The translations under genes were made by a program, and so were the position numbers. From positions 1,413,732 through 1,477,731 of the forward strand of contig CAKAKS010000074.1 in the NCBI GenBank assembly GCA_916700875.1: a stretch of DNA of 64,000 nt. The letters are read 5' to 3'. Under the pieces are notes generated by a model, which saw only the letters and a program-made list of their open reading frames with translations, was not told the origin of the DNA and ran no database searches. Source of the stretch: Sebastes aleutianus (lineage: Eukaryota > Chordata > Actinopteri > Perciformes > Sebastidae). This document shows positions 56,764 to 64,000 of the stretch, in pieces (the stretch's first letter is position 1; the number at the start of each line of letters is the position of its first letter).

Positions 56764-57299
56764 TAGGGCGGTCAATCGATTCAAATATTTAATTAATTGT
56801 TAATTTATTATCTGTTCAAAATGAACCTTAAAGGGAGATTAGTCAAGTATTTAATCCTTTTATCAACATGGGAGTGGACAAATACGCTGCTTTATGCATT
56901 AATGTATGTATATATTTATTATTGTAAATCAACTAACAACACAAATCAATGACATATATTGATCCAGAAACCCTCACAGGTACTGCATTTAGCATAAAAC
57001 AATATGCTCCAATCATAACATGGCAAACTGCAGCCCAACAGGCAACAACAGCTGTCAGTGTGTCAGTGTGCTGACTTGACTATGACTTGCCCCAAACTGC
57101 ATGTGATTATCATAAAGTGGGCATGTCTGTAAAGGGGAGACTCGTGGGTACCCATAGAACCCATTTACATTCACACATCTGGAGGTCAGAGGTCAAGGGA
57201 CCCCTTTGAAAATGGACATGCCAGTTTTTCCTCGCCAACATTTAGCGCAAGTTTGGAGCGTTATTTAACCTCCTTCATGTGTGGATTCTTTAGGTTTTG
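56764..57299 (+). mobile_element. AGGGCTGTCAA family, near-complete left half
   Basis: TTAGGGCGGTCAATCGATTC at the left, then the same blocks as 35048-35602 in opposite orientation, ending at TGTGGATTCTTTAGGTTTTG, where the next remnant begins. Confidence 0.88.
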
Positions 57300-57592
57300 A
57301 TCTGATCTACTGTGCACACGTATTCCTTCTCCGTCAGTTTATCTCCAGTGACGTTATAAAGGTCACTATTTTTGTGGACTTTATTTAGCATGTTCTGTAC
57401 GTTCTCTTCAGCCCAGATGTCAAACAAACATCAGACTTTTTGGTTCGCTTGGAAACGGTCCGAGACGTCCTCTCACAAGCCGTCTCAGACCGGTTGTTTT
57501 TGTCCGCACCAGATTACTGCGTTCACAACCGCCCAAACAAACCGCACCAGAGTTAAATTGAAACGCACTAAATATTGTTAAAGTGTCCCTTA
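57300..57592 (-). mobile_element. PIF/Harbinger-like Myb/SANT remnant, copy 2
   Basis: Parallels 30050-30350: CTCCGTCAGTTTATCTCCAG, TTCTCTTCAGCCCAGATGTC, CGGTTGTTTTTGTCCGCACC and TGCGTTCACAACCGCCCAAA. The minus-strand Myb/SANT reading is interrupted here, so the copy is more decayed than the one at 29937-30388. Confidence 0.65.
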
Positions 57593-57755
57593 GACAGAGA
57601 CAAACAGCTCATATGTAGAGACTATCCATAGTCCGTAGTTGTCCATCCATCATGACACAAGGATCAGGTTTTTTAATCCCCTATCGGCAGGACATTATTT
57701 ATGCAAAATTGTTACAAGTCACTGTTGAAAAATAAATAAGTTTTATGATTCACAG

Positions 57756-57952
57756 TGTTATTGTATGGTTAGCTTTAGGCACAACAACAGCTTGGTTAAG
57801 GTTGGGGAAACATTTGGGTTACACATTACACGAGACCTTCGTCGTCATAAGTACAATAATGAACACGTGGTTTAGGTTGGAGACCGGTCATGGTTCTGAT
57901 TAAAAGAAAGCCACGTTGACTTATAGTAGGAAACAAACAGCAGTCTTCCATG
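57756..57952 (-). mobile_element. CTAAACCTAA-family fragment
   Basis: GTTAGCTTTAGGCACAACAA, GGTTAAGGTTGGGGAAAC and GGTTTAGGTTGGAGACCGGT match the internal part of the family in the same orientation as 17106-17712. Confidence 0.6.
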
Positions 57953-58350
57953 TTAAAGGGGAAACATCATCCTCATTCTCAGGTCCATTCTTGTATTTTG
58001 TATTTCTACTTTAACATGTTTACATGCTGTAATGTTTCCTCTTCCTGTCTGCCTGGATATTCTTATATTTACACTGTCTGAAACACCGATGTTGTGTTGA
58101 CCTCCTCCCTCTGCGGACCTCGTGGCTCTATAACAACGTTACCTGACTTCCTCCTCTGCTCCTGTTGTAATTACGATGTCTTCCAGAGGCTCTGTTACTT
58201 CGATGTAAACAAAATGTTGTTTCTGGGAACTTTCTGAAATGATTTATTTTGCTGTTTTCTTTCTTGGGAGGACAGTCTCAGTCTACTCCCGCCGCGTAAA
58301 GGCTCATTTGTCACTTGTGTTTACGTGTATAACCTCAACCTGAAGTGTGT
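57953..58350. mobile_element. TTAAAGGTCCC-family element, diverged left part
   Basis: TTAAAGGGGAAACATCATCC, CATTCTCAGGTCCATTCTTG and AACATGTTTACATGCTGTAA line up with the first 150 bases of the element at 3965. The right end was not found. Confidence 0.6.
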
Positions 58351-58376
58351 TTTTAGTCTATTTTCAGACCTAAAGC

Positions 58377-58694
58377 CAGTGTTTCCCATTCATTACGGCC
58401 ACAGTTTCATAATGAACTGAAATATTTCAACACATCTCAACGGGTGAGGTCCAAGCAGTCTGCCAGGGGGATTCAACCCGGTGGGGAAGGATCCCCTCAT
58501 GGAACGTCTCCCCGGCGCTATAGGTCCTCGCTGGCCGCTGTGACCGGCTCTAGATAGGCTCGGAAAAGCCCGGGTTGAAGGTGAATCGTGATAGATTGAT
58601 TGACAGATAGTTTGTCCAATCATGTAATGACAGGGTGAGGTTAGCATGTCCCCGGACCTCCCTACAGTCTCACAGTATCCTATGTGAAACACTG
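58377..58694 (+). mobile_element. hAT-like element (318 bp) carrying a 28S rRNA segment
   Basis: The ends CAGTGTTTCCCAT and ATGTGAAACACTG form an imperfect TIR of hAT type. The interior holds rRNA-derived sequence at 58438-58590. The flanking 8-mers (CCTAAAGC, AATTGGAC) do not match, so the target duplication is lost or the true borders differ slightly. Confidence 0.6.
58438..58590 (+). pseudogene. 28S rRNA fragment (D2 expansion segment), decayed
   Basis: CAACGGGTGAGGTCC, GCAGTCTGCCAGGGGGATTC and AACCCGG correspond to the conserved 5' arm of the vertebrate 28S D2 region. GGATCCCCTC, then TGACCGGCTCTAGATAGGCT and AGCCCGGGTTGAAGGTG correspond to its 3' arm in the correct order. The highly GC-rich variable tip is shortened. 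Substitutions are mostly C-to-T or G-to-A, as expected for a methylated, non-functional copy. It is far too short and decayed to be an rRNA gene. Confidence 0.8.
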
Positions 58695-59372
58695 AATTGG
58701 ACTGCTGGCAAAGCGCAGCTGAAATAGCTAATTGATTGCTAGTTAACCAGTTAACAACTCTTTAAGATGATAATATGTCAGAGGTGAGTGTTATTGAGCT
58801 TCTCCAGTTTGTGTGATGTCAAATGGCCAAAAGAAATGGAATGAATCCATCTTTAATGTTGTTGTTTACGATGATCTACTCAACGCGATAATGTGGAATT
58901 GTAAATAACCACATTAAAGAAGCTTTTGAAAGAGATTAATTGAGTTCGGAGGCTTTTAACCTCACAGAACGAGCAGTTTACAGATAATATCTTGTTTATA
59001 TTCACACAGACTCTCAGTGTGGGTGTAATCAGCCATCATCATCTATTCAGCAGCACAATATTTGCTGGTTTACTCCCACGTAATGTGTATAGAGTTATAG
59101 TTCTCCATTTACCAACAGAAGTCCCCCACAAAGAGTTTACTGAGACAAAATCCCATTAAATGGAGGTCTCTGACCCGTTTCCTGTTTCTCTGTTTGTGAG
59201 TCTGGGACACAAAAAATATTTGAGAACTTCAATATAACATCAAGCTCATGAGATGTCTCACAGACGGACGGAGACGGGGAACATATTGGTCTGTGACTAG
59301 AAGCAGTTTTATTATCTCTGGTGCGTTCTGGTCTTGCTGACGTTGTAACTCAGCCACACATGAACCTGACTA
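58695..59372. other. No gene seen (intronic)
   Basis: No exon or defined repeat. Confidence 0.4.
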
Positions 59373-60517
59373 GTAACACTTTATAATAACCCTCATTTAT
59401 AAACGGTGAATGTATAGTTAATTAAAACACTGTTAATAGTTATTTTACTGATGATAATTAATAATGTTTACTTAATTATGTTTAATGATTTATAACCCTT
59501 TTAGAAATGTTTTTTAAAACCTATATAAACATTACTTAGAAAGATGGAGCAGTTATTTGTAACACTTTAACGGTTAATAACGTTAATAAAGCGTCTATAA
59601 ACATTATTTAGATGGTTATTATAAAGTTACAACTGATGATTATAATACCTTTTAAATGGGTAATAGATACATTGTAAAGCGTCTATAAACATTATTTAGA
59701 CCAGCGGTCAGCAACCTGCGTCTCTTCAGCTCCTCTCCAGTGGCTCCCTGTGGATTTATAAAAACGGAAATGAATAACAAAAAAATTTATCTGAGATTTA
59801 GAGAATAAAGTCATAATATTATAAAGTAGTAATTTAACGTGTTATTTTCTCTTTTTCTCGTAAAGTTATGACTTTATTCTCGTAATATTACGACTTTTTT
59901 CTCGTAAAGTTATGACTTTATTCTTGTTATATTAAGACTTTTTCTCGTAAAGTTCTGACTTTATTCTCGTAATATTACGACTTTTTCTCGTAAAGTTATG
60001 ACTTTATTCTATAAATCTCAGATGTGTTTTCCCTCAATGTGGCCCTAATGCTCCGTAGTACATTGTCTCTTTGGCCCTCACTGCATTAGACTTATATACT
60101 ATATACTTAGACTATAAACTGTGTTACCTTCATCACAATGATCACATGTTTTGCGGCTCCAGACAGGTTTATTTATTTATTTTTTTGCCTAAAATGTCTC
60201 TTTTGATAGTAAAGGTTGCTGACCCCTGGATTAGATGAATAGTTAATACTTTCTTAATGGTTAATAATTGGTTTCTAGTCCATCTGTCTATGTAATATTT
60301 ATAAATGTTTTACAAACAATTTCTTAAAGGTTTACAAATCATTTAGTAATCACTAACAAATACTTAATATAGTAAATCAAATGTTTTAATGTGTGCAACA
60401 ATAAACTGTTAATAGATATTTTATTGTTTTTCAACAATAAAATAACTATTAACTGAGTTTAATTAACTATTAATTTACTATTTATAAATAATGTTTATTA
60501 TAATGTTATAATGTTAC
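59373..60517. mobile_element. GTAACACTTTATAATAA element interrupted by a MITE
   Basis: The left end GTAACACTTTATAATAAC and the right end TTATTATAATGTTATAATGT then TAC form an imperfect inverted pair. The AT-rich interior repeats TATAAACATTATTTAGA and AACTATTAA-type motifs. The element is split by the foldback MITE at 59702-60228. Confidence 0.7.
59702..60228 (-). mobile_element. Foldback hAT-type MITE, copy 6 (527 bp, full length, nested)
   Basis: Reverse orientation, CAGCGGTCAGCAACCTGCGT to AAGGTTGCTGACCCCTG. The flanks ATTTAGAC and GATTAGAT share TTAGA, a plausible worn 8-base duplication. The core has several TTATGACTTTATTCTCGTAA units but lacks one of the two GGGCCACATTGAGG blocks. Confidence 0.88.
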
Positions 60518-61236
60518 CTTCCGCACGACTTCAATAAAGAAAGAAAAAAAAAAAGCATTGACCGAGCTGAGTCTTTTTGCACAATGATGTAGTACAAGTC
60601 CGTCACCGTGCCGGCGTAGAGTCAGCGGGGTTCAAGCTGAAGGCAGGAAATGGGCGAGGAAGTGAGGTCAGAGCTGCAGCGTGGCTCTGGAAGGGGTCTG
60701 AATGACAGGAAGAGAGAGGAGATGGAGATAAGGCAACAGGAAGAGACGGCTTTGAAAATCCTGCCTCAACTCTGACTTGTATCACCCGCATGGCGAGGCC
60801 GGCCGGGGGGTGGGGGGAGAGAGAGGGACGAGGGTCTCTGAATGACATTCTCCAAAGGAATCAGACCTTTCATCCATTATTAAACAGTCCTCTGGTTTCT
60901 AATAACAAGACTAGATTTGCTGGAGGTCTCCCACAGCACCGGGCTGCAGGACACAAACACACTCCCAGTATACTGACGAGATGTAGCTGCAAAATACTAA
61001 TCTGCAACGGAGAAATGTTTTGGATCTTGTGTGTTTGTTATGCAACTGTTACAGTATTCACAATGCCCTCATATCTTCCACCTTGACTTCTATTCTTCGT
61101 GCTCTTGTATTGTGACAGAAACATGATCAGAAATTCCCTCAGGTAAAAGTGTTGCATGAGCTCAGCTTGAAACCAGAACTCCCAGAGTACACGGTGATTA
61201 CTGAAGTGTACTGAAACATAGCTCTCTTTTTCCAAC
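60518..61236. other. No gene seen (intronic); AATAAAG plus A-run at 60532-60555
   Basis: TTCAATAAAGAAAGAAAAAA resembles a polyadenylation signal plus A-tail, possibly a retroposed fragment, but no source gene is recognisable. A G-rich stretch lies at about 60797-60830. Confidence 0.4.
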
Positions 61237-61298
61237 TAATCTCCCTGTAAGGTACATTTTGAACAGATAAGAAAATGTGCGATTAATCACGATTAACT
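61237..61298 (-). repeat. AGGGCTGTCAA family, short fragment
   Basis: AATCTCCCTGTAAGGTACAT and GAACAGATAAGAAAATGTGC then GATTAATCACGATTAA match the subterminal region of the family. Confidence 0.7.
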
Positions 61299-61397
61299 GT
61301 TAGCGTTTTTGCGTGTCATTTGTACACCACGCAAACGTCAAGTAAGTAATCTTACGGAAACAACTACGAAAAACACGTCACAAACGTCAACAAAGTG

Positions 61398-61447
61398 CTC
61401 CTTCAGGGCGATGCGATGCGGAGGGGTCTTACATCGCCCTGAAGGAG
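61398..61447. repeat. Perfect 16-bp inverted repeat (hairpin)
   Basis: CTCCTTCAGGGCGATG and CATCGCCCTGAAGGAG flank an 18-base loop. No T-run follows, and this is a vertebrate, so it is not a bacterial terminator. Its role is unknown. Confidence 0.85.
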
Positions 61448-61584
61448 TTTACAAAAATGACCTGCTCGCTGTACACTATCCCGCTTATTACACGGCTACT
61501 TACTGAAGAATCAATCATTTGATATCCACCTCCTCACCTGAACACCCTAATTGGTCTTTCTCTCTTTTTAACTCTTACTGTTGC

Positions 61585-61740
61585 ATTTATACGCGGATGC
61601 GTTTACATTGCAGTCAGTACAGGACACATGGCGTACAAAAGACACGCGGAAATCAAGAAAGGTGTACTTATTGTATGCAGCTTGTGCATTATCGTGGCAT
61701 TTATACTCTTTTTCGTGTGAATAGGCTGCTTATTCATCTG
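61585..61740 (+). repeat. Single arm of the 15.6-kb foldback element
   Basis: TTTACATTGCAGTCAGTACA, CATGGCGTACAAAAGACAC and AATCAAGAAAGGTGTACTTA match 15870-15930 in the same orientation. Confidence 0.65.
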
Positions 61741-62984
61741 TTATGAAATGTCCGGCCTCATATTCAGAACAGCAATCCTCTGACTTTTAATAAATATGTT
61801 TATTTGGACAGAGAAGCGCAGAGCTGGATTGAAATACAGACAAAGCCAGAGCTGATGAGTGCACTTGAAGGGATGGAGGCCTCTTTGGATCAGTTCAGGC
61901 TTCACAGTCCTACTTTCCTCGTCCCTCATGTCCATAATTACCTTCCTCTGAACACCGATAAACAGGACGTTGCTGATCATTCCTGTTTCATCCATCGCTG
62001 TCACATATCAAAGTTTCTTTGTTGTTATATTAGCTCCCAAACGGCCCAAAGAAATGAGCTCAGAGCCCAGGATCAGTTGAGCGTTGCTTTTGACGGGCAG
62101 CGGCAGAGGAAATGGAAAGCGAGACCTCCGAGATGGTGGAGGCTGCCAAAGGCTTCTCACCGGGGTTTTCAGTGCTCTGCTGTTGCCAAGTGTTGTGTTT
62201 GTAGACCTGTGATTGACAATGGAAGTAATTAAGAAGTGTTAACTCTACACATCTTAGTCCATGAACATGTCACAGTTATTCCAGGGTGTATAAACAGGAT
62301 ACATATGCCTGCAGTTTGTCTTGTGTTTGCCTCCGTGCTGCTGTAACATTATCCCAATATCGCCAAATTAAAAGTTCACTAGCAATAAAACAAACAAAAC
62401 ATTCTTAATTCAATACAGTACTATACTAAATATGAAGACTTTTGCTACCACAGTCTTACTTGGTCTGGTCCGGCTAAGGCTAGGTATCAGTAGGCCACTT
62501 GAGGTATTGACTGAAATAACCCAGTACCTAGTAGTATCAAGACTTTTCCAGTCAAACGATACCTGCATTCCATCCTATTTGTACGCAGATCTAGAAAAAA
62601 AATGACTGTTTGTAAGGTTGTGTTCGCAGCCAATCACCGCAATCGTTCTTCGATTTAATACGACGTGTGATTGGCCCATTACCGCCGCAGCTACAACCCA
62701 TACAGTCTGTGGTGCGGTGAAGCCGAGATGCCACCAAATACTTTTGAAAGTATGTAACCGCTTTGTGTGTCCTGCCATCTAACGGCGCCGCCATTCCTGC
62801 GGTGGCAAGTCGTAGTGACTAACCGTGTTAACTGGTGACTTTCAGGACACTTTCACATGTTGTTTTTGTGATGCCGACCGAAGAGCGGCACTGCCTGCTA
62901 TCTTAAAAACTGAAATCCGCAACGGCCTTCAAATGACAGTAATGTTAATGCACCACAGTGGGGACATTTGCAGTGTACAGCAGC
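61741..62984. other. No gene seen (intronic)
   Basis: A 142-codon plus frame (61804-62232) was examined. It has no recognisable domain and no repeat origin, and its composition is mixed. I leave it uncalled. Confidence 0.4.
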
Positions 62985-63405
62985 AAAGGGGATAATGCAA
63001 AAAACAAGAAGCATCGGTAGAAACAAAAAGCAAGATACAACACGGTGCAAAAAGAAAAACAAAAGTGAAACAAAATATGAACCATTTAACAATATATACA
63101 GTATTGACTTTTAGCAGACTATTTACACAATTGTACAAGTGGAAAAATGATATTGCACATAGAGAATGAATATTGCACAATATGAATTACACCTGAGTAG
63201 TATTGATATTTCACAGTCAGTGTACAGTACAGTGCAGTTATTGTCAGTTGTTGGTGTATGTGGTCTACTGGGAGCAGCGCTGGTTGGGAGTCTGACAGCT
63301 GCAGGAAGGAAAGACCTGCGATAGCGCTCCTTCACACACTCTGGGTGGAGCAGCCTGTCGCTGAAGGCTACAAGTGTCCGACAACATTATGGAAAGGACC
63401 TAAAA
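62985..63405 (-). mobile_element. L2-type LINE 3' region
   Basis: A-rich sequence with GTGCAAAAAGAAAAACAAAA, ATATTGCACAATATGAATTA, then GGGAGCAGCGCTGGTTGGGA and GACCTGCGATAGCGCTCCTT. This is the reverse complement of a 3' region shared by many teleost L2-like elements. No RT domain is present, so it is 5'-truncated. Confidence 0.6.
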
Positions 63406-63706
63406 TGTTTTTCTTTACCTTTCTGGTTTATTTGTGTGAGAAGTCTTATTCTAAAATCTTGCGTCGCATCTACATTGTTGAAATCAGCTAAATATTCAGT
63501 AGAACTGACCCAAATGATTCGCAGCTTCGACCGTTGCTACAGTAATTGACCTCCAGATCAGTATTCAGTATGTAATAATAATAATGTCTAAATCTCAAAA
63601 TAGTCCATGAAATAAGGAATAATCCCACACCATTATTCATTATTCATATTCAACATTAATTATTATTAGTTATTTTCAGATGGATATCACTGTTTGTTGT
63701 GTAGAG

Positions 63707-63708
<2 letters not shown>
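63406..63708. other. No gene seen (intronic)
   Basis: AT-rich; no exon. Confidence 0.4.

Positions 63709-63747
<39 letters not shown>
63709..63747. repeat. (GT)n microsatellite
   Basis: About 19 GT units. The rest of the window to 64000 holds a 99-codon frame that starts beside it and has no domain signal. Confidence 0.95.
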
Positions 63748-63748
<1 letters not shown>

Positions 63749-64000
63749 AGTCGTGTGGCCGCGTTGCAAAGCTTCGAATACCTGCGAATATTTCTCACCG
63801 GAGCTTCGAAGCCCAAAAAATGGTATTCCTGACAGCCCTAATATTCAGCCATGACATTGAAAATCTTTTAGGTAACACTAAGCTACGCTTTCTGTACGCC
63901 AACACAACAAACTCTGACAACACCGGCACTCCTCTCTCCAAACTCACTCATGTTTCTACCTTTCTTCCGGCAACAAGTCACATGACACAATAACAAAAAG

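Noticed and set aside
58438..58590. Functional rRNA gene
   Set aside because: Only about 150 bases of the D2 segment, heavily substituted and inside transposon-like ends.
60532..60555. AATAAAG plus A-run as a processed pseudogene tail
   Set aside because: No upstream sequence resembling any gene; the AT-rich setting makes such a run unsurprising.
61398..61447. Intrinsic transcription terminator
   Set aside because: Perfect stem but no T-tract, and the setting is a vertebrate genome.
61804..62232. 142-codon plus frame with mixed composition
   Set aside because: No recognisable family, no repeat origin and no splice or promoter support; close to what chance allows in 64 kb.

Overview
The window looks like ordinary nuclear DNA from a ray-finned fish, probably a percomorph. 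Coding density is very low. Di- and tetranucleotide microsatellites are abundant, and so are DNA-transposon remnants of types typical of teleosts: hAT-type, Tc1-type, PIF/Harbinger-type with Myb/SANT-like proteins, tRNA-derived SINEs and L2-type LINE 3' ends. There are no operons, ribosome binding sites, CRISPR arrays or rRNA/tRNA genes. Almost every open reading frame in the window is a chance or repeat-driven frame.

The one protein-coding segment I can defend is a plus-strand first coding exon at 26132-26445. It encodes a short N-terminus followed by a heptad coiled coil that matches the N-terminal coiled coil of the IQSEC (BRAG) family of Arf guanine-nucleotide exchange factors. My best guess is the IQSEC1 type, but the paralogue is not resolved. 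It sits in a CpG-rich block (about 25780-26450) with a 5' leader carrying a CTG/CTA repeat and a 20-codon in-frame upstream ORF. It ends at a splice donor whose bases happen to spell an in-frame stop. I found no second exon, so 26446-64000 is best read as a long first intron and 1-25500 as upstream intergenic DNA or a 5' intron.

Layout. 1-12 kb: a truncated hAT end, a textbook 442-bp hAT MITE with a perfect 8-bp target duplication (1028-1469), a TTAAAGGTCCC element, AT-rich satellites and microsatellites. 12-26 kb: a Tc1 remnant nested in an older element (13.5-14.5 kb), an inverted-arm foldback (15.6-16.0 kb), a TIR element between 150-bp direct repeats (16.9-17.9 kb), the first long foldback MITE (20.5 kb), a composite element with an ACGT-rich core (21.9-22.9 kb), a SINE, then the promoter region. 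26-45 kb: L2 3' end, AGGGCTGTCAA element, a Myb/SANT-coding Harbinger remnant (29.9-30.4 kb), a SINE nested in another element abutting a 41-bp minisatellite (37.2-38.0 kb), a second Tc1 remnant (39.1-39.6 kb) and a 0.9-kb TTTA array with an internal duplication (40.9-41.9 kb). 45-64 kb: (TC)n and (GCGT)n tracts, nested hAT elements, a run of five transposon remnants (56.8-58.7 kb) whose last member carries a piece of 28S rRNA, a nested MITE in a TAACACTTTATAATAA element (59.4-60.5 kb), a perfect hairpin (61.4 kb) and an L2 3' end.

I found no evidence of a new multi-gene system. The most unusual items are a hAT-like element that appears to have captured a 28S rRNA D2 segment, and a seven-member family of foldback MITEs whose hairpin core is a variable-length CGTAAAGTTATGACTTTATT-type array.
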